A DNA stretch of 64,000 nt, taken from assembly GCA_019187105.1 (NCBI GenBank), contig JABAQM010000001.1:2572734-2636733 (forward strand). The letters run 5' to 3'. Shown here in pieces: positions 43,095 through 52,307 of this stretch; within the stretch, counting starts at the first letter, position 1, and every line of letters starts with the position of its first letter. The notes below the pieces were generated by a model. The model was given only the letters and a program-made list of their open reading frames with translations, was not told the origin of the DNA and ran no database searches. The DNA is from Fimbriimonadaceae bacterium (GTDB lineage: Bacteria; Armatimonadota; Fimbriimonadia; Fimbriimonadales; Fimbriimonadaceae). The position numbers and the translations under genes were made by a program.

Positions 43095-44504
43095 ATGACA
43101 AACCTAAAACGAGCGAGCCTGGCCGCAGCCATGTCCTGGTGTGCGGTGACGGCTTTCGGCGCCAGTCACAATGACGCGCCGCTGATCAACATGGACCCGT
43201 CGGCGAACATCACCGACGTCTACGCCTTTGTTGGCAAGAACCACATTGGACAGAAGGTCCTCAACGTCGTCATGACGGTCAATCCCCTCGAGGATCCCGG
43301 CAATGGCGTGAACTACTACCGGTTCGACGACAACGTGATGTATTCGATCCACCTTGAGAAAGCGAAGCTCAAGGATGGCAAGCCGTTCTTCACCGGCAAG
43401 GGCGACATCCGCTACAACTTCCGGTTCAAGACGGGTTACAAAAATCTGAACACGATCCTGTCGTATGGCCTCGGTACCGAGGCTGGCGCGATTATGATCC
43501 CCGGCGACGCCCGGCAGAACTTTGTCCAAACCTACACGATCCAGCGCGTCGATGCGAGCGGCTCGCGGATGCTCAACGTGGGCAACATGATGATCTCGCC
43601 CCCCGTCAACGTCGGCCCGCGCACCACGCCGCGGTACTTCGACGCGCAGGGCAACGTGATCCAAGGCGCCATGACGGCTGCCGAACTCGATCCATACACC
43701 GCCGCGACCATCTATAAGCTTCGCGATGGCAGCCGATCGTTCTGCGGTCAGCGGGAGGACGGCTTTTATGCCGACGTTCCTGGGATCTTCGACTTTCTTG
43801 GTGTTCGAAGCCCAGGCAAGGATGGCTTCAGCAGCTACAACGTTCACGCGATCTCGATCGAGATTCCGATCTTCCAGATCGTCCAGGGCAACGAGACCCC
43901 CGTGGTTGGTGTCTTCGCGACCACGTCGCGACCGTCGATGAATGTGCGCGCGGGGACCAACACGGGCGACTGGATTCAGGTCGGCCGCATGGGCAACCCC
44001 CTCTTTAATGAGACCTTGGTCGCGCTGAGGGACAAGGACATCTACAACCAGACCCTGCCGGAAACGGACGAGGCGACGTTCAAGAAGTACGCGGAGAACT
44101 GCGAGCTTGCCTTCTTGCTCAATGCCGTTTTTGGCACCAACTTCGTCGTTAACGGCCGCAGCGACCTCGTCGGAATCTTCATTCCCGACGTGCTCAAGGT
44201 CGATCTCTCCACTCCTCCGGTGCGTCTTGCCGGCGAGGACGGGTTCAACCGGCTGAGCTTCATCGGTGGCGACACCGTGGCCAGTGCCTTCACGGGTGGA
44301 CAGGTGCCGAGCGGCTGGCCGAATGGTCGGCGATTCGGTGACGACGTCGTCGATATCGCGCTGACGGCGGTCGCGAGCGGCCCGACGTTCGAGAACATCA
44401 ACCTTCTTGGTGACAACGTGAGCGCCAATGACGCCGTTTACAACCGCGTCTTCCCCCATGCGGGCACTCCTCACGGTGGTCCCACGAATTCCCTCCACCA
44501 ATAG
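43095..44504 (+). CDS. DUF4331 family exported protein
   Basis: A 469-residue exported protein of the DUF4331 family. ATG 43095 has GGAGAA about 8 bases upstream and a signal peptide (MTNLKRASLAAAMSWCAVTAFG). The family hallmark begins the mature protein: ASHNDAPLINMDPSANITDVYAFV. Later motifs include YNFRFKTGY and FCGQREDGFYADVPGIFD (about 230-250), and the beta-rich end PNGRRFGDDVVDIALTAV. Function is unknown, but members are often surface or periplasmic and may bind metal through the N-terminal SHxDAP motif. It is followed at 86 bases by a TPR lipoprotein, a recurring pairing in bacteria. Confidence 0.9.
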   Translation: MTNLKRASLAAAMSWCAVTAFGASHNDAPLINMDPSANITDVYAFVGKNHIGQKVLNVVMTVNPLEDPGNGVNYYRFDDNVMYSIHLEKAKLKDGKPFFTGKGDIRYNFRFKTGYKNLNTILSYGLGTEAGAIMIPGDARQNFVQTYTIQRVDASGSRMLNVGNMMISPPVNVGPRTTPRYFDAQGNVIQGAMTAAELDPYTAATIYKLRDGSRSFCGQREDGFYADVPGIFDFLGVRSPGKDGFSSYNVHAISIEIPIFQIVQGNETPVVGVFATTSRPSMNVRAGTNTGDWIQVGRMGNPLFNETLVALRDKDIYNQTLPETDEATFKKYAENCELAFLLNAVFGTNFVVNGRSDLVGIFIPDVLKVDLSTPPVRLAGEDGFNRLSFIGGDTVASAFTGGQVPSGWPNGRRFGDDVVDIALTAVASGPTFENINLLGDNVSANDAVYNRVFPHAGTPHGGPTNSLHQ

Positions 44505-44520
44505 TGCAGACAAACCTGGC

Positions 44521-44555
44521 TGCCGGCGCCCGAACATTCGGGCCCGGCGCCGGGG
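44521..44555 (+). other. Intercistronic GC hairpin
   Basis: CCGAA/TTCGG nested within GGCGCC-rich arms forms a strong imperfect hairpin between the DUF4331 and TPR genes. No T-tract follows, so it may stabilise mRNA or weaken readthrough rather than terminate. Confidence 0.5.
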
Positions 44556-44589
44556 GGAACCTGCCAATCCGACCTGCACGAGAAATTCC

Positions 44590-45855
44590 ATGAACTGCAC
44601 GAAACATCTTCCGATCCTCGTATCCGGCATCCTCCTTGCCGTGACGAACTTGTCTGGCTGTGGCCCCAGCCCAGCCACCGCGACTTCAATGGCTGTTCCG
44701 GAACTGGGTTCAACCCCGACCGACGGCCTTATTCGAAAGTATCGGGCTGTGGCAGAAAAGCAGCCCAAATCGGTGGAGGCCCTGGTCAATCTGGGTGAGG
44801 CACAGCTTCAGAAGGGACGCGAATCGGGTGAGCTGGCCTGGTACGTCGAGGGCCGACGCTGCTTGGAGAAGGCTGTCGCCCTCGATCCGGGTGATCCAGT
44901 TGCCCTGACCCGGCTCGCCGCATCGAAAACCGTGTTCCACGACTTTCACGGGGCGGTGAAGCTTGCCAAAGAGGCAATACAGCACGGGGCCACCCATCAG
45001 GCATACGGTGTGCTCGTCGATTCCTGTCTGGAACTGGGCGACTATGATGCGGCTACGGAAGCCGCGCAGAAAATGATCGACGCCAAGCCCGACATGGGAT
45101 CCTATAGCCGGGTGTCGAAGCTCCGGTATCTGATGGGAGACATCAAGGGCGCGATCCTGACCATGGAGAAGGCCCTGGCTTGCGGGTCGATGTTCAGCGA
45201 GAACGCTGCCTGGTGCCGTACCCAGATCGGCGATCTCTACTGGCGATCCGGCGCTTATCCGGCTGCTGAGAAGCAGTTCCTTGGCGCGCTTGAAAAGGTC
45301 CCGAACTACCGTCACGCCCAAGCCGGCTTGGCTCGGATTCGATTCGGGCAAGGGAAGCGAGCTGAGGCGATTGGTTTGATGACAAGGGCCTGCGAGGGTA
45401 AGGCCGCGCCTATCCCGTATCTGGCTGAGCTCGGTGACTACCACATCGCGGCGGGCGATTCGGACAAAGCTGAAGCAGCGTTTGCGAGAATCGGCGAAAC
45501 CGTCAAGCGGTACCACGAGGCCGGCATCGAGGGCGAGGAGATCATGGTGGCGCAGTTCCAGCTCGACCACGATCGCAACGTTGCGGAAGCGGCCAAGGTT
45601 GCCGCGAGCGAGATGAGCCACCACCAAACGGTCGAGGCCTACGCGAACCTGGCGTGGTCCCAATACAAGCAGGCGAAGTTTGCTGAAGCCAAAGGTTCGA
45701 TGAAAAAGGCGATGCGGACAGGCGTCCAAGACGCCTTGCTGTGGTACCGCTTGGCCAAGATCGAGGCCGCCCTGGGGAACAAGACCGAAGCCGACCGGCT
45801 CATGGCTTCGGCCAAATCGCTCCATCCAAACTTCCACCCAATTTTTGCACGCTAG
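44590..45855 (+). CDS. TPR-repeat lipoprotein
   Basis: A 421-residue lipoprotein. The signal peptide ends in the lipobox NLSGC (Cys24). The mature protein is a chain of about nine TPR or TPR-like helices, with typical G-x-x-x-Y-A and A-L-x-x-x-P positions (LGEAQLQKGRESGEL, YWRSGAYPAAEKQFLGALEKVPNY, NLAWSQYKQAKFAEAKGSMKKAM, ALGNKTEADRLMASAKSLHP). TPR lipoproteins scaffold protein complexes at the membrane. Following a DUF4331 gene with an 86-base gap, it is probably expressed with it and may be its partner. The open frame before 44590 overlaps DUF4331 and is not real. Confidence 0.83.
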   Translation: MNCTKHLPILVSGILLAVTNLSGCGPSPATATSMAVPELGSTPTDGLIRKYRAVAEKQPKSVEALVNLGEAQLQKGRESGELAWYVEGRRCLEKAVALDPGDPVALTRLAASKTVFHDFHGAVKLAKEAIQHGATHQAYGVLVDSCLELGDYDAATEAAQKMIDAKPDMGSYSRVSKLRYLMGDIKGAILTMEKALACGSMFSENAAWCRTQIGDLYWRSGAYPAAEKQFLGALEKVPNYRHAQAGLARIRFGQGKRAEAIGLMTRACEGKAAPIPYLAELGDYHIAAGDSDKAEAAFARIGETVKRYHEAGIEGEEIMVAQFQLDHDRNVAEAAKVAASEMSHHQTVEAYANLAWSQYKQAKFAEAKGSMKKAMRTGVQDALLWYRLAKIEAALGNKTEADRLMASAKSLHPNFHPIFAR

Positions 45856-45953
45856 CGATCGACCAGCCCCCCGCGGATGCAACCGCCGGGGGCAATCGTC
45901 CCACCGTGAGAAATATTCCTCCTGGCTGAGGCGTCCGTTATACTTAGGAACAC

Positions 45954-48230
45954 GTGGCCCTTTCTGCAGCAAGTCGTGGACAGGTGAATACGAAAAAGCG
46001 GCGCAGACCCTGGCTCCGACGATTCAAGATCGCCCTGGCGGTCTTTTTCATCGTCGTTGTGGGTGGCGCCGTTTGGGCGAGCATCTTCTGGCGGCAGCAG
46101 CTCGACAAGGCCTCAGCGCTCCTTCCCACGCTGCCGGATGTGATGACGCAGCTCGCCAAGCAGCCGACCAAAATCCTTAGCGGCGATGGCAAGGTGCTCT
46201 TCACGATTTCCACAGAGTATCGCCGGCCGGTCAAGATAGCGGACGTCCCGAAAGTCGTGATCGACGCCACGCTCGCCGCAGAGGACAAGCGTTTTTACAG
46301 CCACAGCGGAGTCGATTCGATTGCACTCATGCGGACCTTGCTCACCAATGCGCGTGAAGGTCGGGTAGCCCAGGGCGGAAGCACGCTCACAATGCAGCTG
46401 GCAAAGCGGGTCTATTCCGAGGGTCAGAAGACGCTTCAGCGAAAGATCCAGGACATGGCCCTAGCCGTCATGATGGAGAACGAGCTGACAAAAGACCAGA
46501 TTCTCGAGCTCTACTTGAACCAGGTCTTCTATGGCTCCGGAGCCTACGGTATCCAGGCCGCCGCCGATGTCTATTTCGGCAAGAAGCTCGAAGACCTCAC
46601 GGTTGCGGAAGCAGCGCTACTCGCAAGGTGTGTGCGCAGGCCCAGCCATGAAAACCCGTACGCGAATCTGAACCGGGCAATCGAAAACCGCAACGTCGTC
46701 CTCGGCATCATGCGTGAAGAAGGCATGATCACCCCCGAGGCATACGAAAAGGCCAAGAAGGCCAACGTGGAGCTTGCCGGAAGGCGTGACCACGTGGTGG
46801 CCTCGAAGCGGCTCGCGCCGTATTTCGTGGACTACGTGATGGACACGGTCCACCGTGAGATGCCGGGCGTGGATATTTCCAGGGGTGGCTACACGGTCGA
46901 AACCACCATAAACATGGCTATCCAAAAAGGGGCCGAGCAGGGCGTAAGGGACCTTGTCCGACGGTACCGTGGCCGTGGCGTGCGGACCGGGGCTTTCGTG
47001 GTACTCGACCGGGAAGGACAGATTTTGGCCATGGTGGGCGGCGCGGATTACGAGCGCAACCAGTTCAATATGGTCGCCCAGGGTAAACGGCAGCCGGGTT
47101 CCGCGTTCAAGCCGTTCGTTTATTCCGCAGCCTTCGAGCTTGGTCAGTTGGACAAGTACGATTCGGTTTCCAATGAACGGCTGTCAATCCGCGACAATGC
47201 CACGGGCAAAACTTGGTCGCCCGACAATTCGAACGGAAAGTACGGAGGCAGGGTGTCCGTTCGGTCCGCAATGGCTTACTCGATCAATATCCCGGCCGTC
47301 CGAACCCTCCAGACCGTCGGCGTTTACAATGCGATACGGATCGCCGAGGATTCGTTCGGGTTCAAGAGCAAACTCGACCCGTACCTACCGCTCGCTCTCG
47401 GAGCCAGTGCCGTTTCACCTCTCGAAATGGCCACCGGCTACAGCGTGTTCATGCTCGGCGGCAACCGATTCACTCCCTTCGGCGTCCGCAGGGTGATCGG
47501 GCCCGACGGCCAGGTTGTGCTCAGTAACGATCCACGCATCGTCGATAACGTGATTAGTGACAAAACGGCTGGCGATATTGACGACCTCCTTCGGAATGTC
47601 GTCACCGGCGGAACCGGCCGGCGGGCACGATCGGTCCTCAACGCCCGAGGGAAGACGGGCACGACCAGCGAGCACCGCGACGCGTGGTTTTGTGGCTACA
47701 CCGATCAGCTCGTTGGGATTGGCTGGATAGCCAACGAGCAGTATGACGAGAAGGCCCACGCCTGGGTTTATGGCAAGATGCCGGGCGTCTTTGGCGGCGA
47801 GGTCACCGTTCAGATGTGGCGCGAGATCATGGAGCGGGCCCAGGAGGTCGTGGGCGAGAAAACGGAAAATCGACGAGGATCCGATGTCCTTGCCCCGAGG
47901 CGTAATCCCGAACCTCCCGTTGCCGAGGACGCGATTGTTCCGGAGCCACTCGACGAGCCGTTGCCCGACGTCAACGAATCTGCACCCTCCGAGACGGGTG
48001 ATAACGGCGCCACGCCGGATGAGGCTTCCACGGGCGATGGCGCGCCCCCGGCTGCGACCAAGAGCGATGGATACCAGGCCAAGTCTGAACCCCCACAGCG
48101 TGCGTCGGTCACCTTGGAGATTTGCGCTGACTCAGGGGCACGGGCCTCAGCCTACTGCCCCGAGGTGGTTACACGAACATTCTCCGCCGAGCGTGCGCCG
48201 CGCCGCGTTTGCCGGATCCACGGACCCTAG
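45954..48230 (+). CDS. Class A penicillin-binding protein (PBP1)
   Basis: A bifunctional peptidoglycan synthase of 758 residues with one transmembrane anchor (about 25-45). The GT51 domain has ATLAAEDKRFYSHSGVD and the QGGSTLTMQLAKR motif. The transpeptidase has the nucleophile in GSAFKPF (SxxK), SxN in YSINIPA and KTG in ARGKTGTTS. After the catalytic domain a Pro/Glu/Ser-rich tail leads to a Cys-rich end (ICADSGARASAYCPEV, VCRIHG) known from other PBP1 tails. The start is GTG 45954 (AGGA upstream) or GTG 45984. It polymerises and cross-links the wall. Confidence 0.93.
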   Translation: MALSAASRGQVNTKKRRRPWLRRFKIALAVFFIVVVGGAVWASIFWRQQLDKASALLPTLPDVMTQLAKQPTKILSGDGKVLFTISTEYRRPVKIADVPKVVIDATLAAEDKRFYSHSGVDSIALMRTLLTNAREGRVAQGGSTLTMQLAKRVYSEGQKTLQRKIQDMALAVMMENELTKDQILELYLNQVFYGSGAYGIQAAADVYFGKKLEDLTVAEAALLARCVRRPSHENPYANLNRAIENRNVVLGIMREEGMITPEAYEKAKKANVELAGRRDHVVASKRLAPYFVDYVMDTVHREMPGVDISRGGYTVETTINMAIQKGAEQGVRDLVRRYRGRGVRTGAFVVLDREGQILAMVGGADYERNQFNMVAQGKRQPGSAFKPFVYSAAFELGQLDKYDSVSNERLSIRDNATGKTWSPDNSNGKYGGRVSVRSAMAYSINIPAVRTLQTVGVYNAIRIAEDSFGFKSKLDPYLPLALGASAVSPLEMATGYSVFMLGGNRFTPFGVRRVIGPDGQVVLSNDPRIVDNVISDKTAGDIDDLLRNVVTGGTGRRARSVLNARGKTGTTSEHRDAWFCGYTDQLVGIGWIANEQYDEKAHAWVYGKMPGVFGGEVTVQMWREIMERAQEVVGEKTENRRGSDVLAPRRNPEPPVAEDAIVPEPLDEPLPDVNESAPSETGDNGATPDEASTGDGAPPAATKSDGYQAKSEPPQRASVTLEICADSGARASAYCPEVVTRTFSAERAPRRVCRIHGP

Positions 48231-48862
48231 CCCTTCGGCTTGACGTAGGACACTTTGACCTTCAACGACAGCTTGGCGCGTTCGTCCTCCGAGCCAGGAA
48301 TCGGAATCGCCGACAGCGTATGTGCGGCCAGCTCGGTAACCCAACCCCTCTCGTCGATCTCTCCGGAAAAATTCGCGCGATAAGGCCGATCCAGGGTGGA
48401 CTCCGTGAATGAGCCGGTAAAGCGACGGCCCTTGGGATCGAACACCATCGTCCACGCGGCTCCACCAAGGCTTTCGGAGGTGGGAATCGTCATGCCTTTG
48501 GCGGCAAGAAGGATCAAGCGCTCGAGCCGAGCATCTGAATACAAGTCTTGCGAAGGTCCGTCCAGCGATACCAAGTTGCCCACATCGGATCGCACGACCT
48601 TGTAATGGCTCCAGTCCTCCGTGAATCCGGTTGCCGCCGGTTTACCGTCCAGCCAGAGCGACTTGGACACCCGCTTCAGGTCGATCTCGATCTTCCCATC
48701 GCCGACCTTCGTGACGCGGTACTCCACGTCATCGATGTAGCGCATGTCGATCTCCTCCTCATCATCCTTGAAGTGGTATTCGACCGTTCCCTTGTAAAGG
48801 TCGTCCGGCTTTACGTCAAGCTTCGTGAGTTGAAGGGCAAGTGTGAGTGTAAGGGGAATCAC
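48227..48862 (-). CDS. Exported protein of unknown function, 211 residues
   Basis: The GTG start overlaps the stop of the DivIC-like gene (GTGA at 48859-48862). The first 14 residues (MIPLTLTLALQLTK) are a short hydrophobic leader, perhaps a signal. The body is beta-rich with acidic stretches (YKGTVEYHFKDDEEEIDMRYIDDVEYRVTKVGDGKIEIDLKRVSKSLWLDG) and ends in basic strands (ERAKLSLKVKVSYVKPKG), a layout like the secreted protein at 35453. It is the last gene of a tightly coupled minus-strand operon and converges with the PBP gene. No family recognised. Confidence 0.65.
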   Translation of the reverse strand: MIPLTLTLALQLTKLDVKPDDLYKGTVEYHFKDDEEEIDMRYIDDVEYRVTKVGDGKIEIDLKRVSKSLWLDGKPAATGFTEDWSHYKVVRSDVGNLVSLDGPSQDLYSDARLERLILLAAKGMTIPTSESLGGAAWTMVFDPKGRRFTGSFTESTLDRPYRANFSGEIDERGWVTELAAHTLSAIPIPGSEDERAKLSLKVKVSYVKPKG

Positions 48863-49125
48863 GGATCGATCTCCAGCGGCCGCTCGCCAGGTTTGGTGAA
48901 GCCTTGTTCACGCGCCATCTCCTCCCGTCCAATCGGGCTGTCGAGTTGGGTCCGCTCGCGAAGCAGGTCTGCGTGCTTTCGCTCCGCCTGTTTCATCTCC
49001 TTGTTAGCGGCCTCCGCCTCATGGCGTTGCTTCTGATAGGCCTGCCAAGGCTTCAAGCTGGCGACGACGCCAACACCAATAGCGGCGAGAAAAAGGAACG
49101 GCATCCAGAGGCTTCGGCGCTTCAC
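48859..49125 (-). CDS. DivIC/FtsB-like septum protein
   Basis: An 88-residue bitopic protein with one transmembrane helix (about 8-24, MPFLFLAAIGVGVVASL). A coiled coil follows (QKQRHEAEAANKEMKQAERKHADLLRERTQLDSP), then the C-terminal MAREQGFTKPGERPLEI segment. That end, in which A-R-E-x-G-F-x-K-P-G-E is the clue, matches the DivIC/FtsB family of divisome proteins. It would join FtsL and FtsQ/DivIB at the division site. It starts with GTG overlapping the esterase stop (GTGA) and its own stop overlaps the next start. The pairing with an esterase is unusual. Confidence 0.75.
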   Translation of the reverse strand: MKRRSLWMPFLFLAAIGVGVVASLKPWQAYQKQRHEAEAANKEMKQAERKHADLLRERTQLDSPIGREEMAREQGFTKPGERPLEIDP

Positions 49126-50111
49126 TGCTTTTTAGACGTTCCAAACAGCGCTTTCAAACCAAGCGGCAGCCGTTCTCGCCACGCCGTCCAATTGTGGCCC
49201 TCGTACGAATGAACCATTGTGACGATGCGGGGCTTTAGCCTTGGCGCAAGTTCCAGGTTGCCGCTCTTGATTCCCTTCTCGTATTCGCCGTAATCCAGAA
49301 AGATTCGAGCCTTCCGCGGCACCGGCTTCAGGGCTTCCGTCGTGTGCTGGTCCTTGGCAACATAAAAGGCTCCAGACTGTGACAAGAGTCCTCCCGCAAA
49401 GGTGTCGGGGTACTTCCGGAGAAGCAGGAGTCCAAAATAACCTCCCAAGCTAGCGCCCCCCGTGTACCGCTTCTGAGAATCAGCGGTGATGGCACTCCGG
49501 AGCGGTCCTTTTATTGCGCCGACCACCATGGATTCATAGTCCGAGGATTGCCGCCACAGCTCGTTGGATCTGTCCTTGACCGTCTTGAAGAACACAAATT
49601 GAATCGGGGTGATCTGGCGCTTGCTGATGAGGTTTCCGGCGATGTCCAACGCTCGGCCGCGCGCGACGTAGTCTGGGCCGTCGAACATCACCAGGCAAGG
49701 CATGTCGGCTTTTCCTGGAATCGACGGGGTATAGACCACGACTTCCGAACGATCGGACGAACCGTATCTTAGCGGGAACGCGGATTTCTTCCACGTGATC
49801 GGCGACGGAGCGAAGCGGGTAGCTCGATACCCAAGGCCGGTCCAAACCGAGTTTCGCCCCCCGATTCCGTTGTCGACGGTCGCCTTGTTCTTCGGATCCA
49901 GCATCCACTGGCCATCGACAATGAACTGGTATTCGATTCTCGCCTCCCTGGGGAGATCATAGGCGATGGACCATTGTCGGCCCCGGGCTTTCATCGGCAC
50001 AGGTTTCCAATCCGTCAAATCCGAGGCAAACTCGACCTTTTTAGCTTCTGGCGCCTCGATCGCAAAGGCGGTGTTGTCTGCGCCGACGATAAGGAGGGTA
50101 AGGAGCAGCAT
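49122..50111 (-). CDS. Exported esterase with N-terminal carbohydrate-binding-like domain
   Basis: A 329-residue exported alpha/beta hydrolase. A signal peptide of about 17 residues is followed by a CBM48/AMPK1-type sandwich (residues about 20-90, VEFASDLTDWKPVPMKARGRQWSI, IEYQFIVDGQWMLDP). Next is an enterochelin-esterase-like domain with the nucleophile Ser221 in GGASLGG and the base His306 in EGHNWTAW. Such fusions hydrolyse siderophore or acyl-sugar esters; no siderophore genes are here. It leads a coupled run with the DivIC-like and 48227 genes by GTGA overlaps, and follows the two small anchored proteins closely. Confidence 0.8.
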   Translation of the reverse strand: MLLLTLLIVGADNTAFAIEAPEAKKVEFASDLTDWKPVPMKARGRQWSIAYDLPREARIEYQFIVDGQWMLDPKNKATVDNGIGGRNSVWTGLGYRATRFAPSPITWKKSAFPLRYGSSDRSEVVVYTPSIPGKADMPCLVMFDGPDYVARGRALDIAGNLISKRQITPIQFVFFKTVKDRSNELWRQSSDYESMVVGAIKGPLRSAITADSQKRYTGGASLGGYFGLLLLRKYPDTFAGGLLSQSGAFYVAKDQHTTEALKPVPRKARIFLDYGEYEKGIKSGNLELAPRLKPRIVTMVHSYEGHNWTAWRERLPLGLKALFGTSKKQ

Positions 50112-50114
50112 GGC

Positions 50115-50552
50115 CTATCGTGGCAATCCGGGAAACAGATCGCGAGGGATGCCACGCACGTCGACCAGCCAATGGCCGTCCACTCGAACCAGCGGGAGCC
50201 CGAATTTCTGGTCGAACGCGCCGGGATCGGTCGAGTTCCTAACGACAGTTAAGGTGACGGTCGCGTTGTTCTCGTCGATGACCTGGGAGTTCGTAATATC
50301 CCACTGGAACCGGTAGTACCGGGCGACTCGTTCCAGTGTGTGCTTCCACTTTGCCCGCTCGGATTCCGGAGAATCGCCGGGCAGGTGGCCGTATTTAACC
50401 AGCTTCTCGATGTCGTGGTCGGCCAGCGCTGACATGAACTTTCCCGCGCCCGAGCTAGGGGATTCGCCGCTAAGGGTGAAAACCATCACGACGACAATCG
50501 CCCCAAGAATTCCCGCCAGCACGAGCCAATTCGCCCTACCGTGACGATGCAT
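50115..50552 (-). CDS. Membrane-anchored NTF2-like (DUF4878-like) protein, paralogue 1
   Basis: A 145-residue protein. The ATG at 50552 is chosen because MHRHGRANWLVLAGILGAIVVVMVF places a basic N-terminus and one transmembrane helix at the start; the long frame upstream is a shadow. The extracytoplasmic part (SSGAGKFMSALADHDIEKLVKYGHLPG, then YYRFQWDITNSQVIDENNATVTLTVV and LPLVRVDGHWLVDVRGIPRDL) has the NTF2/DUF4878 layout, a cone-shaped fold in lipoproteins and secretion proteins. It shares layout with the next gene upstream and is four bases from the esterase, so the genes are co-transcribed. Confidence 0.65.
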   Translation of the reverse strand: MHRHGRANWLVLAGILGAIVVVMVFTLSGESPSSGAGKFMSALADHDIEKLVKYGHLPGDSPESERAKWKHTLERVARYYRFQWDITNSQVIDENNATVTLTVVRNSTDPGAFDQKFGLPLVRVDGHWLVDVRGIPRDLFPGLPR

Positions 50553-50574
50553 GAATAATCGATTAAACCCGAAC

Positions 50575-50988
50575 TCAGGCTTGCCCGAACCGGGTTGCGA
50601 CCACATCGACTTTCCACAAGTGCCGCTCGCGAACCACGACCCACGGCACCGCTCTGACGACCCGGTTGTTGAAGAGATACACCACGTCGACGATTCTCCG
50701 GTTCGGGCTGCCGTCCATCGTCTTTCGAGTTCCGACGATTCTGACTCGCGCTCCGGCCATGAAATCATGCTGGACAATCGACGCCATCATGTAGGCATCC
50801 GAGTTCTCGTTAACGGATTGTAAGGTCACCTGCTGAAGTTCGCGAGGCGAGTTGTTGATTGCGGCCTCGTGGAATTGCCTAACCGCACTCTCGGGCCCGG
50901 AGTTCTGGAGAACAAAGAACACGATCAGGGTCACCGCCGCCAAGAGAATCGCGGGCAATACAGGGGACTCTGGCTTGGAAGGCTTCAC
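50575..50988 (-). CDS. Membrane-anchored NTF2-like protein, paralogue 2
   Basis: A 137-residue protein with an N-terminal transmembrane helix (about 10-28, VLPAILLAAVTLIVFFVLQ). An NTF2-like domain follows (ESAVRQFHEAAINNSPRELQQVTLQS, RVRIVGTRKTMDGSPNRRIVDVVYLF, VVRERHLWKVDVVATRF). The order of helix, strands and a final W-K-V-D-V strand matches the gene at 50115 (HWLVDV), suggesting a tandem duplication, though sequence identity is low. It is the first gene of the minus-strand operon ending at 48227. Function unknown. Confidence 0.65.
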   Translation of the reverse strand: MKPSKPESPVLPAILLAAVTLIVFFVLQNSGPESAVRQFHEAAINNSPRELQQVTLQSVNENSDAYMMASIVQHDFMAGARVRIVGTRKTMDGSPNRRIVDVVYLFNNRVVRAVPWVVVRERHLWKVDVVATRFGQA

Positions 50989-51077
50989 CGCGGACGAATG
51001 TTACCAGTCAGTTGAACGTTAGCCTTGCGGTAACGTCGAAACCGACATACAATGGAGAAGGAGGAGGGAAGCACGAC

Positions 51078-52307
51078 ATGAGCGAAGAATTCTCAAGACG
51101 CGAACTGATGCGGCGAAGCGGCATGATCGCCGTTGGACTGGTAACCCCACCCTGGCTTTCCACGATTGCCAAGGCGGATGTCCTAAGGCAAAGCAAGGGC
51201 GGCAAGGTCGATCCAAACACGATCCTCGTGGTTGTGCAGCTGTCGGGGGGCAACGACGGCCTTAACACGATCATTCCCTACAGCGATTCGAAGTACCGCG
51301 AGCTGCGTCCTAATCTGGCTATTGCCGATTCCGCGGTTCTGAAGATAGACGATAAGCTCGGAATGCATCCCGGCCTCGGGGGACTGAAAACGCTTTACGA
51401 CGAGAAGAAGGTTGCGGTTATTCAGGGCGTCGGCTATCCGAAGGCCAACCGGTCTCACTTCAAAAGCATGGAGATCTGGCAATCGGCCAGTCCCGACGGC
51501 AAGCTCAGCTATGGCTGGATTGGCCGCCACTTCGACGAACGCCTTAGTCAGGGCACGTTGAACCCCGTCGTTGCACTCGGTCTTTCCACGGATAAGCCGC
51601 GGTCGCTTAGCGCCAAGTCGGCCAGCATCCCCTGCTTTGCCAGCCTCGCCGATATCCAGAACATGGTCGGCGATCCGGATGCCGAGAAGATGCTGCGGCA
51701 GATTCAAGGCGCCGAGTCGACCAATGCCGATGTTCGCGTCATCCAACAGGCCAACAACACCGCTTTGGACGCGATGACCGCTCTCCGGGACAAGCTCGCC
51801 AAATTCGAGCCGAAGCAAACGTATGGCACCGATCCGTTCGGTGTGGGGTTCAAGCAGATCGCGCAGCTGGTTGCCACGTCGCCGCAGACGCGAGTGATCT
51901 ACTTCAGTGCCGGAGGCTTTGACACCCACGCCCGCCAGGCGGATCAGCACCAGCGATTATTGGATGGGTTTTCTAAGGGCCTGTTCTCGTTCCAGCGGGA
52001 AATCGAGGCGCTGGGGCTCGATAAGAAGGTGGTTGTCATGGTCTTTAGCGAGTTTGGTCGCCGAACTTACGAAAACGCCAGCGCTGGGACCGATCACGGT
52101 GCGGCCGCACCCATGTTCCTCGTCGGCTCCGGAGTAAAGGGCGGGATGTACGGTCCGATACCGAACCTAAACGACCTTGACGATGGCGATGTCAAGTTCG
52201 CGATCGACTTCCGGCAGGTTTATGCCACCGCCCTCGATGGTTGGCTTGGCGGGACCTCGGAAGTCGTGCTGGGGTCCAAGTTCCAGAACGTCGAAATCTG
52301 GCGTTAG
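51078..52307 (+). CDS. DUF1501 protein with Tat signal
   Basis: A 409-residue DUF1501 family protein (alkaline phosphatase-like fold). ATG 51078 places a twin-arginine signal at the N-terminus (SRRELMRRSGMIAVGLV); a longer frame from 51012 lacks sense. Family motifs: LVVVQLSGGNDGLNTIIPY, GMHPGLGGLKTLYDEKKVAVIQGVGYPKANRSHFKSMEIWQSA, a metal-site-like GFDTHARQADQH and VMVFSEFGRRTYENASAGTDHGAAAPMFLVG. It is probably a folded, metal-dependent hydrolase exported by Tat. The usual DUF1800 partner gene is not beside it, which is unusual; it stands alone. Confidence 0.88.
   Translation: MSEEFSRRELMRRSGMIAVGLVTPPWLSTIAKADVLRQSKGGKVDPNTILVVVQLSGGNDGLNTIIPYSDSKYRELRPNLAIADSAVLKIDDKLGMHPGLGGLKTLYDEKKVAVIQGVGYPKANRSHFKSMEIWQSASPDGKLSYGWIGRHFDERLSQGTLNPVVALGLSTDKPRSLSAKSASIPCFASLADIQNMVGDPDAEKMLRQIQGAESTNADVRVIQQANNTALDAMTALRDKLAKFEPKQTYGTDPFGVGFKQIAQLVATSPQTRVIYFSAGGFDTHARQADQHQRLLDGFSKGLFSFQREIEALGLDKKVVVMVFSEFGRRTYENASAGTDHGAAAPMFLVGSGVKGGMYGPIPNLNDLDDGDVKFAIDFRQVYATALDGWLGGTSEVVLGSKFQNVEIWR

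Noticed and set aside
43104-44789. 561-codon minus ORF opposite DUF4331
   Set aside because: Antisense shadow; the DUF4331 family match on the plus strand is clear.
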